From assembly GCA_016927895.1 (NCBI GenBank), contig JAFGLT010000026.1, forward strand, positions 1 through 49,341: a stretch of 49,341 bases of DNA, read 5' to 3'. Of this stretch, positions 1-11,007 are shown in pieces. The translations under genes were made by a program, and so were the position numbers. Within the stretch, counting starts at the first letter, position 1. Every line of letters starts with the position of its first letter. Origin of the DNA: Candidatus Bathyarchaeota archaeon. GTDB taxonomy: Archaea > Thermoproteota > Bathyarchaeia > Bathyarchaeales > Bathycorpusculaceae. The notes below the pieces were generated by a model. The model saw nothing but the letters and a program-made list of their open reading frames with translations, ran no database searches and was not told the DNA's origin.

Positions 1-233
1 TAGAAAAAAAAGGCTACGTCAACAGCCAATGGAACATGAACAACGAAAGACCAAGAAAAACCTACAACCTAACAAACGAAGGACAAACAATGCTTAATTT
101 CACCGAAAACTCACTGAACCTGCTGTGCCAGAAAATTGGGACAAACAACGCACCACAAATGAAAGTCGAAGCGAGTGTAACAATGCCCGGCCTTGCGAAG
201 AAAACAAGCTTCGCGTCGACGCTAGCAAAGTAA
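1..233 (+). CDS. PadR-family transcriptional regulator, C-terminal fragment (5' truncated by window)
   Basis: Frame open from position 3: EKKGYVNSQWNMNNERPRKTYNLTNEGQTMLN resembles the PadR wing (RPRKxYxLTxEG). Confidence 0.7.
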   Translation, partial: EKKGYVNSQWNMNNERPRKTYNLTNEGQTMLNFTENSLNLLCQKIGTNNAPQMKVEASVTMPGLAKKTSFASTLAK

Positions 234-289
234 TTCCCCTACTTCCACAATTTTGTTAACTTGAACTACAAATAAAAAAGAGGTTTTCG

Positions 290-631
290 TCAAACTCTCA
301 GAGACTGAGTAGTCTCCAACACGTTTCTCATCGTGGTTTTGAAGGTCTTTGTTATGTCTTCCATATAGATAGCTCTGCTTTTGATGCCTTTTTGAACTGC
401 GCCGGCAGCTATGAAACATGCACCTACAGTTTCGCTTATAGGCGTAGGCTCTGGAAAAACAATTAAAGATAACCCGATTTTTATGAGACGTGACTTGTTG
501 CCTTCACGCCAAAGTTTCTTTGTATCCGCAGTAACGTTTGCCGTGCTTTTAACTGCGCCAATCACGTCAACGTAGCTTTCACTTAACTCTTTCAAAGCTT
601 CAGCTGTGGCTTTAACTTGCCCTGGCTTCAT
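290..631 (-). CDS. conserved hypothetical protein with a hydrophobic central segment
   Basis: 113-aa ORF, no recognised family. Confidence 0.5.
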   Translation of the reverse strand: MKPGQVKATAEALKELSESYVDVIGAVKSTANVTADTKKLWREGNKSRLIKIGLSLIVFPEPTPISETVGACFIAAGAVQKGIKSRAIYMEDITKTFKTTMRNVLETTQSLRV

Positions 632-822
632 TAGACATAACCTTACTCAGGATATAGTGACTTGAGAACACAAAAGCTTTCATAGGCGAAAGCATGAAGC
701 TTAAAAGTTTTTTCGCTGTTACAAGAGGATGTTTTTTAATAAACCACCTGAAAAATGAAGCCTCCACTGTGTGCACTTTCGCAGTAAATTGTCAATTTCG
801 CAACTGGCTCGAGACTTGAAAC

Positions 823-1452
823 TCACCCGTTAGTGGTGTCGTATTGGATTATTGAGAAGATTTCGTATTTGTCACCTATGGCTTTTCTTCCTTCAAGATA
901 ACCTAGTTCTATAAGAAAGCCTATTCCAACCACTTCCCCACCCAGCTTCTCAACCAAATCAATGTTCGCCTTAATGGTTCCGCCTGTAGCCAGCAAATCG
1001 TCGATTAACAATACCTTTTGCCCCTTCTCAATGGCGTCTTCATGAACCTCAATCGTGTCACACTCGTACTCCTTCTTGTAAGTAAGGTCCACACACTTGA
1101 ACGGCAGTTTCCCCTTTTTCCGAACTGGAATAAATCCGACCCCAAGCTCGTATGCTAACGCGGCGCCGACAATGAAGCCTCTAGCCTCATTTGATACGAT
1201 AACGTCTATGTCCTTGCCCCTGCAATGGTCAGCCAATAACCTTATGCTTTCTTTGAAGCATTTTTTGTCTTTCAGAAGAGGAGTTATATCCCAGAAAACT
1301 ACACCCTTAAACTCGGGTATTCTTCGAATTTTTGTTTTGAGTTCTAACTTGCAATTTTCAATTTTGTCCATTTCCAACTTCTCCTTTACAGAAACGCGCC
1401 CTTCAACGCGCTTGTACATTCGCAAGAGCATTCCTTCGGCAAACGCGCACAT
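823..1452 (-). CDS. apt: adenine phosphoribosyltransferase-like protein (true start probably internal)
   Basis: PRPP motif VLLIDDLLATGGT; GVVFWDITPLLKD; overlaps the MTAP ORF so start uncertain. Confidence 0.85.
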   Translation of the reverse strand: MCAFAEGMLLRMYKRVEGRVSVKEKLEMDKIENCKLELKTKIRRIPEFKGVVFWDITPLLKDKKCFKESIRLLADHCRGKDIDVIVSNEARGFIVGAALAYELGVGFIPVRKKGKLPFKCVDLTYKKEYECDTIEVHEDAIEKGQKVLLIDDLLATGGTIKANIDLVEKLGGEVVGIGFLIELGYLEGRKAIGDKYEIFSIIQYDTTNG

Positions 1453-2171
1453 GCTTCCAAGATTATGCGCTTAACTTTTTCAACACTAGCCTTCATCGTA
1501 GCTACAACCTCATCCGCGCTGACCACATGGTCCTTCCACACGTCGTAATCTGTAACTGTTGAGATTGAAGCGTAACATAATTCCGCTTCGCGTGCTAGAA
1601 CACACTCCGGAACCAGCGTCATACCTATTATGTCTGCGTCCCAGCTTCTGAAAAGCTTCGACTCGGCTTTAGTTGAAAAACGTGGACCTTCAATGCAAAC
1701 GTAAGTTCCAGTAGGATGCGCGCGAATGCCTATGTCTTTAGCTATGGCTATAAGCGTCTTCCTCATTTCAGGACACATCGGCTCAGCCACCGATATGTGG
1801 CATACCTTGTTGCCCGTGTAGAACGACTGCTCACGCTTGGTGGTTCGGTCGATAAACTGGTCAACAAACACAACATCGCCCGGCTTGTAATCTTCCTTTA
1901 ACGAGCCAACAGCGGAAGGCGCAAGAATCCGCTTAACACCAAGCTTCTTCAAAGCGAAAACATTAGCCCGCGAATTAACGTCTGTCGGTCTTATCGTATG
2001 CTTCTTCCCGTGCCGCGGCAGAAACGCCACACTCCTGCCCGCCAACTCTCCTACAGTAATTGAGTCAGAAGGCGCACCATACGGCGTCTCCACGGTTACT
2101 TCCTCAACGTTCTTGAGCAGTTGCGGGTCGTAAAGACCCGTTCCACCTATTATCCCGATTTCAGCTTGCAT
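1386..2171 (-). CDS. mtnP: S-methyl-5'-thioadenosine phosphorylase / purine nucleoside phosphorylase
   Basis: IGIIGGTGLYDP; FLPRHGKKHTIRPTDVNSRANVFALK; YVCIEGPRFSTKAES. Confidence 0.93.
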   Translation of the reverse strand: MQAEIGIIGGTGLYDPQLLKNVEEVTVETPYGAPSDSITVGELAGRSVAFLPRHGKKHTIRPTDVNSRANVFALKKLGVKRILAPSAVGSLKEDYKPGDVVFVDQFIDRTTKREQSFYTGNKVCHISVAEPMCPEMRKTLIAIAKDIGIRAHPTGTYVCIEGPRFSTKAESKLFRSWDADIIGMTLVPECVLAREAELCYASISTVTDYDVWKDHVVSADEVVATMKASVEKVKRIILEACARLPKECSCECTSALKGAFL

Positions 2172-2318
2172 GGAAATTTACTTCAAGCACTCCACTTATA
2201 AAAATACCGACTAAAAACCCCCAACAGGCTGCACTGGCTCGCCGTTTCTCGGCGAACGGCGTTGTTTGCGTACGCTTAATAAAAGAGGCAATCGCCCATA
2301 TTAGGGGAGAAGTTTTTT

Positions 2319-4388
2319 GTGCAAGGCAACCGAGAAAGGAAATCGAATAGGCTAATAAATGAAAAAAGCCCGTATCTGCTCCAGCACGCTTACAACCCTG
2401 TAGACTGGTATCCGTGGGGAGATGAGGCTTTTGAAGCAGCTAAAGCGCAAGACAAACCAGTTTTTGTTTCAATAGGTTATTCGGCATGTCACTGGTGTCA
2501 CGTTATGGAAAAGGAAAGCTTCGAAGACGACGCAGTGGGCACGCTGATGAACGAAGCGTTCGTCTGCATAAAGGTTGACAGGGAGGAAAGACCCGACCTC
2601 GACAGCGCCTACATGACAGTGTGCCAGATGATGGGGAGAAGCTGCGGCTGGCCGCTTAACATTATTATGACTTCAGAGAAGAATCCGTTCTTTGCAGCCA
2701 GTTACATCCCAAAAAACAGCAGGTTCGGCTTGGCGGGTATGGTTGACATAATTCCTCAGATTAAAGACATCTGGAAAAACCGCAGGTCCGACTTGGAAAA
2801 CTTAGGAAACGACATCAAACACAGAATCGAAATCCTTGAGAAGAGAACTCTGGGAGAAAAGTTGGGAAAAGACGTTTTGGCTGATGCCTACGAGAAGCTT
2901 GTCTTAAGCTTTGACGGGGAGAATGGCGGGTTTGGGCGCGCTCCAAAGTTCCCCACACCGCATAAACTTCTTTTTCTTTTGAGATACTGGAACCGAACCA
3001 AGGAGAAAAACGCTTTGGCAATGGCTGAAAAAACGTTGCGAGCAATGCGTATAGGCGGCATCTTTGACCAAGTGGGCTTCGGTTTTCACCGTTACTCAAC
3101 AGACTCGGAGTGGCTGGTTCCTCATTTTGAAAAAATGTTATATGACCAAGCCTTGTTGGCACTGGTTTACACGGAAGCGTTTCAAGCCGCGGGCGCGGGC
3201 AAGTTCAAGGTAACCGCTAAGGAAATCTTAGAGTACGTTCTTAGAGATTTAGCTTCGCCAGAGGGCGGCTTCTATGCGGCTGAAGATGCAGACAGTGAAG
3301 GTGAGGAGGGCAAGTTCTACTTGTGGACTGAAGAAGAAATCAGAAAAGCCGTGGCGCCCAAAGACGCTGAGTTGGCGGTTAGACTTTTCGGAGTCAAAAC
3401 TGGAGGAAACTATGTTGAGGCAGGTAGAAGCCGAAACGGCAAAAACATACTTCACTTGGCAAAACCGCTAGAGCAGGTTGCCTCAGAGTCACAGTTAACC
3501 GTTGATGAACTCATTGGTAGTCTGGGAAAAATTTGTAACTTGCTGTTTAAAGCCAGAGAAAAACGAGTGCACCCAAATAAAGACGACAAGATATTAGTGG
3601 ACTGGAATGGGTTAATGATTGCAGCTTTAGCAAAAGCCAGCCGCGTTTTCAGTGAACCGCGATACTTGCAGGCCGCAGTCAAAGCCGCAGGTTTCATATT
3701 TGAGAAAATGAAGGATGAGAACGGAACGCTTTATCATCGCTATGCAAAAGGTGAAAGGGCGATAGCGGGTTTTCTTGACGATTACGCGTTTCTTGTGTGG
3801 GGGCTGGTGGAAATTTACGAGGCAAGCTTTGAGGAGTCGTACTTGCAGAAGGCGGTGGAGTTAACCAACGCGATGATTTCGCGGTTTTGGGACGACGAGA
3901 ATTTAGGCTTCCACTTCACAGCTAAAGGCTCGGATGACGCGGTGCCCAGAAGAAAACAAGTTTATGATGGTGCTTTGCCTTCAGGTAATTCCGTAACGTT
4001 GCTCAACATGCTACGTTTGGCTCTTTTAACTGGAGACACGAAGTATGGAGAGCTTGCCAATAAAATAATTAACGTTTTCTCTGAGGATGTAAAGAACGCT
4101 CCTGCAGCACACACATTTATGCTTCTTGGAGTGGACTTCAGTATTGGACCCGCCTACAATGTTGTTTTAGTCGGCGACCCACAAGAAGAAAGCTTGGAGA
4201 ACATGCTCAGCGCTTTGAAAAGCGGCTATTTGCCGAACAAGGTGGTTTCGCTACGGCAGCCAGACAAGGCGGCGTTGGGCTACGAGAAAATTGACGGCAA
4301 AGCCACGGCTTACGTTTGCCGCGGACAGACATGCATGCCTCCGACGAATAAAACAGAAAAAATGCGGGAGTTTCTTGGGTTGCCGTAA
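2319..4388 (+). CDS. thioredoxin-domain protein, DUF255/YyaL family
   Basis: [29 protein letters not shown]...[18 protein letters not shown]. Confidence 0.93.
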   Translation: MQGNRERKSNRLINEKSPYLLQHAYNPVDWYPWGDEAFEAAKAQDKPVFVSIGYSACHWCHVMEKESFEDDAVGTLMNEAFVCIKVDREERPDLDSAYMTVCQMMGRSCGWPLNIIMTSEKNPFFAASYIPKNSRFGLAGMVDIIPQIKDIWKNRRSDLENLGNDIKHRIEILEKRTLGEKLGKDVLADAYEKLVLSFDGENGGFGRAPKFPTPHKLLFLLRYWNRTKEKNALAMAEKTLRAMRIGGIFDQVGFGFHRYSTDSEWLVPHFEKMLYDQALLALVYTEAFQAAGAGKFKVTAKEILEYVLRDLASPEGGFYAAEDADSEGEEGKFYLWTEEEIRKAVAPKDAELAVRLFGVKTGGNYVEAGRSRNGKNILHLAKPLEQVASESQLTVDELIGSLGKICNLLFKAREKRVHPNKDDKILVDWNGLMIAALAKASRVFSEPRYLQAAVKAAGFIFEKMKDENGTLYHRYAKGERAIAGFLDDYAFLVWGLVEIYEASFEESYLQKAVELTNAMISRFWDDENLGFHFTAKGSDDAVPRRKQVYDGALPSGNSVTLLNMLRLALLTGDTKYGELANKIINVFSEDVKNAPAAHTFMLLGVDFSIGPAYNVVLVGDPQEESLENMLSALKSGYLPNKVVSLRQPDKAALGYEKIDGKATAYVCRGQTCMPPTNKTEKMREFLGLP

Positions 4389-4455
4389 GCAGAAAAGTAG
4401 ATTGCAGGTGATTCTGCTCTTGTTGGGGATTGAAATGCTCATTGAGAAAAGATTG

Positions 4456-5682
4456 TTATGTTGCTGTTGGTCGGGTTCCAAGCGTAAGTTGAAGCTTCAT
4501 CGCTTCACCGTCTCTCATTATTGTCACGTCGATTGTTTGACCCGGCGAGGTGTTTGCTTCTAGAAACGTTGAAAGGTCGTCGATGCCCTTGATTCTTGTG
4601 CCGTCTAACGCTATTATGATGTCGCCTCCAATTACCACGTATTCTCCGGCAACTGCAACTTGTTTTGTTCCTCCCTGAATACCTGCTTCATCGGCAGGTC
4701 CGCCGCTTGTAACTTGAGCAATCAGCCAGCCGTAAGTTACGTCCACGCCCATTTCCTCTGCGATTTCATAAGTCATGCCCGTTCCTGATGCGCCCAGCCA
4801 AGAATGTTGATCGTAAGAACCCTCCGTTATTAAGGATTCAATTTCACGCAGTACAGTGCTGGACGGGATTGCAAAGCCTAATCCTTGGGAGTCACTTACA
4901 ATTGCTGTGGTTATGCCTACGACTTGTCCTTGGTAGTTCAGAAGCGGTCCTCCAGAGTTGCCTGAATTTATGGGCGCGCTCATTTGTATGACGTTTGCTA
5001 TGGGGTAATCGCCAGACATTTCTTCAGTTATCGTTCTGCCCAGCGCGCTGATTATGCCTGTTGTCATCGACCCAGCTAATCCATAAGGGTTACCGACTGC
5101 GATAACTGGGTCACCAACCTGCAAAGTTGCCGAGTCAACAATCTCAAGAGCACTGTAGTCGCTTTCTGACGCATCTGTTGAAAGAACTGCTAGGTCAGCG
5201 TAGGGGTCGGAACCGAGAACTGTGGCTTCGTATCCGTTTCCGTTTATGAAGGTTACAGTAATGTTAATCGTGTCTTCAACCACGTGATAATTCGTGATGA
5301 TAACGGTCTGGCCATTGAAATTATAGACGAAACCTGACCCCTGCACCTGAGAGTAGTAAGTGCGACGAAAATTGTCATAGTCCAGTGTTAAGCCGCGAAT
5401 AATCACTATGGCTTCTTTGACTTCCTCATACAGCGGGGCAAGCGACGCATTCTCTCCAATCAGGTAGGTGTTGCTTTGACCCCCTGTACTCGATGTTGAT
5501 TGAGTATTTGACAGCTGCTCTTGAAGCCTCGAAACCTGATCTTGCATGTCAGTTATGTTCTCTGACAAGGTTAAGGTACTCACTGTATAACCTATTAGGG
5601 CGCCAGATAACAGGCTAACCAGTATAACAACTACGAGGAAAAGAGTGAAGCTAGGCCTTCTGAATTGCAGGTTGTTCTCCAA
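4456..5682 (-). CDS. HtrA/Deg-like S1C serine protease with N-terminal TM anchor and PDZ domain
   Basis: ITNYHVVED, DPYADLAVL, NSGNSGGPLLN triad; C-terminal PDZ-like region. Confidence 0.93.
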   Translation of the reverse strand: MENNLQFRRPSFTLFLVVVILVSLLSGALIGYTVSTLTLSENITDMQDQVSRLQEQLSNTQSTSSTGGQSNTYLIGENASLAPLYEEVKEAIVIIRGLTLDYDNFRRTYYSQVQGSGFVYNFNGQTVIITNYHVVEDTINITVTFINGNGYEATVLGSDPYADLAVLSTDASESDYSALEIVDSATLQVGDPVIAVGNPYGLAGSMTTGIISALGRTITEEMSGDYPIANVIQMSAPINSGNSGGPLLNYQGQVVGITTAIVSDSQGLGFAIPSSTVLREIESLITEGSYDQHSWLGASGTGMTYEIAEEMGVDVTYGWLIAQVTSGGPADEAGIQGGTKQVAVAGEYVVIGGDIIIALDGTRIKGIDDLSTFLEANTSPGQTIDVTIMRDGEAMKLQLTLGTRPTAT

Positions 5683-5700
5683 TTATATCTCCTTAATTTA

Positions 5701-6483
5701 TCATAGTTTTTTCTTGCAGGAAGGGCATCTCTCGTCGCCGGGAGCGATCTTACCCTCGCAGTGTGGACATGTGTACTTCTTTTTCGCTACGTGTCGCCCT
5801 TGCTTTTCTCTGGTTATTTTTCCATCACTTAAAAAGAGCATTCTTTCAGTTTGAGCGGCGACTTGACCATCATGAGTAACCATGATTATGGTTGTTCCCT
5901 GGTTGATGTTGAGGTTTGCAAGCAATTTCACAATTTCGTACTTGTTTTTTGAATCCAAGTTTCCAGTAGGCTCATCCGCCAAAATTATCGCAGGGTCATT
6001 TGCTAACGCTCGTGCAATCGACACCCTTTGTTGTTCGCCAGCGCTGAGGCGTTGAGGGCGATGCCGTTCTCGTCCAGAAAGCCCCACCATGCCTAAAAGT
6101 TCGCTTGCTCTCTGTTTCCTTCCAGTCTTCGAAGTAAATTTACCTTCCATTGGCAGTTCCACGTTCTCTCTGGCGTTTAAATACGGCAATAGATTAAACG
6201 TTTGAAAAACAAACCCAATCTTGTTTAGCCGTATCTTATAGAGATCCTTTTCAGGCATTTTTGTCACGTCCACATCACTCAACAGAAGCGTCCCTGAGGT
6301 TGGCTTATCAAGACAGCCTAACATGTTTAGCAGGGTAGTTTTGCCTGAACCAGAAGGCCCCATTATTGAGACAAACTCGCCTTTGTTCACTTGTAGGTCC
6401 AAGTTAGAGAGGGCGGGGACTTCACGTTTGCCCAGCATATAGGTTTTGGATACTTTTTCTAGCGTTAACAGTGGTTTACTCAT
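5701..6483 (-). CDS. MacB/LolD-type ABC transporter ATPase with C-terminal zinc ribbon
   Basis: GPSGSGKTTLL, LSAGEQQRVSIARAL, ILADEPTG; C-terminal CPHCEGKIAPGDERCPSC. Confidence 0.93.
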   Translation of the reverse strand: MSKPLLTLEKVSKTYMLGKREVPALSNLDLQVNKGEFVSIMGPSGSGKTTLLNMLGCLDKPTSGTLLLSDVDVTKMPEKDLYKIRLNKIGFVFQTFNLLPYLNARENVELPMEGKFTSKTGRKQRASELLGMVGLSGRERHRPQRLSAGEQQRVSIARALANDPAIILADEPTGNLDSKNKYEIVKLLANLNINQGTTIIMVTHDGQVAAQTERMLFLSDGKITREKQGRHVAKKKYTCPHCEGKIAPGDERCPSCKKKL

Positions 6484-7948
6484 ATCGCATAGCCTCCGCA
6501 GGTCTTGTTCTAGATGCTCTCCACGCTGGGTAAAGGCTACCCAACGCGCCTAACAGTACAGCAGCGCCAAGCGCAATGAGGATAAGTTCAGGGGTTAGAG
6601 ATATTGCAGTAGTTGCTGTGCTGGTCGCCCCTGGGTTAGTTGTTGCCATGCGTGCACCTCCAAAAGTGCTTACTTGTTGGCTTACAGTGGGGAGTAATAA
6701 TCCTGATAGTGTAGGTGCAGCAAGGCTGGCTATTGCGATTCCAACTACGCCTGCAATCAAGCTTAACATAACTCCTTCAAGCATGAACTGGCTCATAACG
6801 GTCCAATTGCTGAAACCTATCGCCTTAAGCGTGCCGATCTCTTTTGTCCTTTCACGCACGGTATATAACATCACGAATAATACTATCAGGCTTGTAGCTG
6901 CAACTGCGACAACTACCTCCTGAAACGCCGTACTTTGTGTTTGGCTTAGGCTTGCTTCAGCTTCTTCTAAAGCTGTTTCGTAGGTTGATTGCAGAGATTC
7001 AAGTTGTTCTAATCGTTCTTGCCCAGTAGTGACTGTAAGCTCTGGATGCAAGTCATTTATTTCCGTAGCAACATCAGTTACCACATCACTGCTTTCAGCA
7101 AAAACGGTTAGAGTAGTGATGTATCCAGTATTGTTAGTTAATGATTGGGCGTCAGAAAGGTTCATATAAAGAGTTGTTGTGCTCTCAACGCCCGATGAAC
7201 TATAGACGCCTATAACCTCAAAAGTTTCATCCAATATCTCAATTGTATCCCCAACTTCAGCGTTAAAAAACAGGGTATTGTTTTCGCTTAGAAGAACAAC
7301 ACCGCTATCTCCTGCTTGCAGGTTTCGTCCATCAACGATGTCCGTTGGCAGAACAGGGTAATTATCGACAATTTCAGAAGTCAGCGGAATACCCTCGATT
7401 ACGTAATCTACGCTAAGAGTTGTGAAAGTCCGCCCCATCATTTCCATCTCTTCCTCTGTGCCTTCTGACACTTCTAGGGTTGGCACAACAGCAGCAACGC
7501 CGTCAAGGGTACTGTTGATATCATTGTAGAATGTCTCGTTCATAGCGGTAGTTCCCCCGCCGCCAAATGCTCCTCCGCCAAACTGGCCAGGCGCACCAGT
7601 ACCATTGCCAAACTGGCCAGGCGTGAATCCTGAACCATCACCGCCATCTGGAGGAGTGAAATCAAATCCGCTTGGAACACTTTGGTCGGGAGCCGCGAAG
7701 CCGAAACCTTCAAAGCTTGAGCCTATGGTGCAGTCTATTTGTGTTAATGTTTGGTTTATTGTCGCCTGTGTTTCAGTGATGGTACTGCCGAGGTTCTCAG
7801 TTAGTCCCAACGCGGATTCTTGATTTGCGATGACTCCCGCTGGGATAGATATCATAATTGCCAGAGAAAAGCCTAAAGCAATAATTACTAACAAGGCTCT
7901 CATTTTTCGTCTTGAAATATTTCTAACAGCTCGTGTAATGACACCCAA
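6476..7948 (-). CDS. FtsX/MacB-like ABC transporter permease with Gly-rich extracellular segment
   Basis: N-terminal TM, large ectodomain, C-terminal TMs with RTRPAEAMRYE tail. Confidence 0.9.
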   Translation of the reverse strand: MGVITRAVRNISRRKMRALLVIIALGFSLAIMISIPAGVIANQESALGLTENLGSTITETQATINQTLTQIDCTIGSSFEGFGFAAPDQSVPSGFDFTPPDGGDGSGFTPGQFGNGTGAPGQFGGGAFGGGGTTAMNETFYNDINSTLDGVAAVVPTLEVSEGTEEEMEMMGRTFTTLSVDYVIEGIPLTSEIVDNYPVLPTDIVDGRNLQAGDSGVVLLSENNTLFFNAEVGDTIEILDETFEVIGVYSSSGVESTTTLYMNLSDAQSLTNNTGYITTLTVFAESSDVVTDVATEINDLHPELTVTTGQERLEQLESLQSTYETALEEAEASLSQTQSTAFQEVVVAVAATSLIVLFVMLYTVRERTKEIGTLKAIGFSNWTVMSQFMLEGVMLSLIAGVVGIAIASLAAPTLSGLLLPTVSQQVSTFGGARMATTNPGATSTATTAISLTPELILIALGAAVLLGALGSLYPAWRASRTRPAEAMRYE

Positions 7949-8723
7949 TTAATTCACCTTTCAGGATATTCCTAAAAAAAGGACAACCAAAAAGGGAGCC
8001 CTTGAGAGAGTGGTTGGTGCAATTGCAGCTGAGGTCAGCAAACTTGTTACATTTATTTTGGTTATTTTTGTCAACTCCCTTTTTGGCCGTCATTTTCTTC
8101 AAAGAAGTTGAAGAGTTATTAAACGATTTTTCAGAATTATACCAAAATCTTCCCCTTTTCATAATACTGTGAAATTAATTTTGACGTAATTCAAGGTATA
8201 GGCAGTTTTCGGTTTTTTAAATAAAAATCGTTAACTTTTGTGGAGCAGATTATTAATTTGGGTAAAAAGAGGGAGAAAGAAGCAGTTGTTTTTGTTTGAA
8301 CATAATTGATAATTCGGGTGGGTGTGCGTTGAGGCTTATCGCTAGCTGTTCTTGTAAGGGTTATTATTTGTGTTAGTTTTGTCTTTTCAACAGTCATAGT
8401 CACATTCATGTGGCCAATTACGTCTTTTTACAGCGTTAACCATCTAGGGCACAAGCATGATAGTGAGTACTGTAGAATACTGTAGTCTTCACCGAAAATG
8501 AAGTTGATACATTGCTTTTCCCGCTAGTGGCTATTCACCTCCATGTACGTTGGCAACTTTCCTCTTAGCGGCATCTTGTTAAGCGATTTTTCAAGATTGC
8601 ACCCGATTTTGTTCCCAATTTATACAAACTCAGGTTGAGTTTTTGTTGAGAGGTGAGGAACAAGTTTATTACTAAAGCTCAAATAGGGAATCATTAAATT
8701 CCTCAAGAAAGTGGCGGTATGGA

Positions 8724-9026
8724 TTGGGTAATAGCGCGCGTTCAATAAAGTATCTTCTCGGGTGGCTTATTGCAGGCACCAGAGGTGGCGCTACGCGTGC
8801 GAAAATGATTAAGGCGTTGAAAGAAACCCCGCAAAACGCCAATCAGCTGGCAACACAGTTGGGAATGGATTACAGAACCATAAGACATCATCTTAAAGTT
8901 CTTGAGAAAAACAGGATGGTCACTACTGGCGGAGAGGGTTATGGCATCACGTATTTCTTGTCTCCAGTTTTGGAGGAGAATTACGTGCTTTTTGAGGAGA
9001 TTGTGAATAGAATGTGGAAAAAGTAG
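8724..9026 (+). CDS. ArsR-like winged HTH regulator (TTG start)
   Basis: TPQNANQLATQLGMDYRTIRHHLKVLEKNRMV. Confidence 0.75.
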   Translation: MGNSARSIKYLLGWLIAGTRGGATRAKMIKALKETPQNANQLATQLGMDYRTIRHHLKVLEKNRMVTTGGEGYGITYFLSPVLEENYVLFEEIVNRMWKK

Positions 9027-9044
9027 AAAAAGGAGAAAAAAATA

Positions 9045-9497
9045 ATGAACAGCCATATGAATAAGAATAGAAAAATCTTGGTAGTAATAATCGTAGCTGT
9101 GATAGCGATAGCGCTAGTAGCTGCGACTTGGGCATCATATTCTTTTCCATTTCCAGTTTCAGACTTTGGGGAAAGACGTTTTCCGCCTTCGGATTATATT
9201 TTTGGTGACCTTGAGCTTTTCTATGTAGCGCAGACTGTGCTTTCCACTGTTAACGTTGCGCTTCTAATTTTCCTGTTGACCTCGTACGTGGACATATACA
9301 GGAAGACAAAGTCGCAATTCACGTTGGGTCTAATCATATTCTCAATGGCTTTCCTCTTCAGGACCCTTACTGCGAATCCGTTGTTCATGTGGATTTTCGG
9401 TTTCAAAGCGTTCGGCTTAGGGCCATTCGCCCTGTTGCCGGATATATTCGAGCTTTTGGCGTTGTCTGTACTGCTGTACCTCAGCGCTAAATACTGA
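9045..9497 (+). CDS. integral membrane protein
   Basis: four hydrophobic segments; follows the HTH gene. Confidence 0.6.
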   Translation: MNSHMNKNRKILVVIIVAVIAIALVAATWASYSFPFPVSDFGERRFPPSDYIFGDLELFYVAQTVLSTVNVALLIFLLTSYVDIYRKTKSQFTLGLIIFSMAFLFRTLTANPLFMWIFGFKAFGLGPFALLPDIFELLALSVLLYLSAKY

Positions 9498-9514
9498 GAA
9501 GGGCGATGTGAGCC

Positions 9515-9925
9515 GTGAAAAAGAAAGTGTTTATTTCAGGACCAATTCTGGGCATGGAAACTAGCCAAGGCTACAGAAAAACCATTAGTGAAATCTGTGA
9601 GAAACTGGGTTTTGAAGTAATTGACCCGTGGCACCGCGAAAAAAGCCTGTACAAGGGTGACGAGAAGTGGTGGTGGCCTAATGTTCCAGCTTCAGGTTTT
9701 GTTCAAAGGGACTTGGAGGATGCTGAACGATGCGACATCATGGTTGTTTTTTTTCCGAAGCTTTCTGCGGGAGCTTGTATGGAACTGTTTTATGCGAAAC
9801 GTAAGGGCAAAAAAATCATAGTGGTTTCTGAAATGCAGTCTTTGAGTCCTTGGATTAAAATTCACTCAGATAGGATAGTGAAAAATCTTAACGAGCTTGA
9901 GGATGAGCTAAAAAAACTTCAATGA
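9515..9925 (+). CDS. nucleoside 2-deoxyribosyltransferase-like protein
   Basis: KVFISGPILGMETSQGYR...DLEDAERCDIMVVFFPKLSAGACMELFYA. Confidence 0.75.
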   Translation: MKKKVFISGPILGMETSQGYRKTISEICEKLGFEVIDPWHREKSLYKGDEKWWWPNVPASGFVQRDLEDAERCDIMVVFFPKLSAGACMELFYAKRKGKKIIVVSEMQSLSPWIKIHSDRIVKNLNELEDELKKLQ

Positions 9926-10095
9926 TGAGTTACGTGAACGTTTTATCATTTTTAAAGGGCTCAAGCAGCTACTGAAGTCTGGTTGCCTGTTTCACGGGTT
10001 ACTAGCGTGTAATTTTTGTCTATAGCCCTCCTTATATAAATTATAAATAGAAACCATATGTAGTCTCGAGAGAACCGCTGGGCGGGCGTGGAACA

Positions 10096-10503
10096 GTGAA
10101 AAGGTGTAAGGGTATCTACGTCTTAATCATTCAAGTAAGGCGAAACATCAAGGTGGATGTGGGCGCTTTGGGTGAAATGGCTTTTGCGAAGGGTTTGTAT
10201 GCCTATGTTGGTTCCGCACAGGTTAACATGGAACAGCGAGTGAAACGTCATCTTAGAAGCGAGAAGAGAAAGTTTTGGCACATCGATTACCTGCTGGGCA
10301 ACTCAGCATCCAAAATCATCAAAGTATTCTATAAAGAAGCCGCAAAACCTGAAGAGTGTAAAACCGCGGAAAGCCTCAGCCGTGAAAGTGAGCCAGTAGC
10401 AGGTTTCGGTTGCTCCGACTGCAACTGCAAAAGCCACCTGTTCCACATAAAAAACTACGAACTCATGCAAGAAACAATGCAAGTATTTCCCAAAGAAACA
10501 TAA
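10096..10503 (+). CDS. GIY-YIG-type DUF123 protein
   Basis: KGIYVLII...KGLYAYVGSA...RVKRHLRSEKRKFWHIDYLL. Confidence 0.85.
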   Translation: MKRCKGIYVLIIQVRRNIKVDVGALGEMAFAKGLYAYVGSAQVNMEQRVKRHLRSEKRKFWHIDYLLGNSASKIIKVFYKEAAKPEECKTAESLSRESEPVAGFGCSDCNCKSHLFHIKNYELMQETMQVFPKET

Positions 10504-10548
10504 CGCTTTTTAAGACATGATAGCAAGAATACGTAGTCTAACGTTAAA

Positions 10549-10622
10549 GCGGTCGTAGTCTAGTTTGGCTAGGACATCAGCCTGCCACGCTGACGACCCG
10601 GGTTCGAATCCCGGCGACCGCA
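10549..10622 (+). tRNA. tRNA-Gly(GCC), CCA encoded at 10623-10625
   Basis: Acceptor GCGGTCG/CGACCGC, anticodon loop CTGCCAC between TCAGC/GCTGA, T-arm CCGGGTTCGAATCCCGG. Confidence 0.95.
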
Positions 10623-11007
10623 CCATTTTTACCCAACACTGATTACTTCAGCAAAAGATGGCCAAAATGAAAACGGGAAGAAACATGTTTGACAATGTTT
10701 TTTATGGGGTCGAATAGGAAAGGTTTTATATATTGCCTGGTTGGATAATCCATCCATAAATCGGAGCGTGTAACCGGGTCCACAAAACACCAAACAAACA
10801 CCTACAGCTTAACAAAACATCCATCGTAGCAAAGCCGCAACATATGCCTAGCAAAAGTCGTTGGGGTTCAGCTTCGACCCTCTCGAGTTGGCCCCAACGG
10901 CAAAGGCTACAATCGCAGTTTACAGAGGTGTGCACGCTCGAAGATATTTTCCGCTAAACGATTGGCTGAATTTCAATACTCTAACGCACTCGCACGTCCT
11001 AATTCAT

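Noticed and set aside
7923-8409. Small ORFs between the ABC permease and the HTH gene
   Set aside because: Low-complexity, no family resemblance; likely intergenic.
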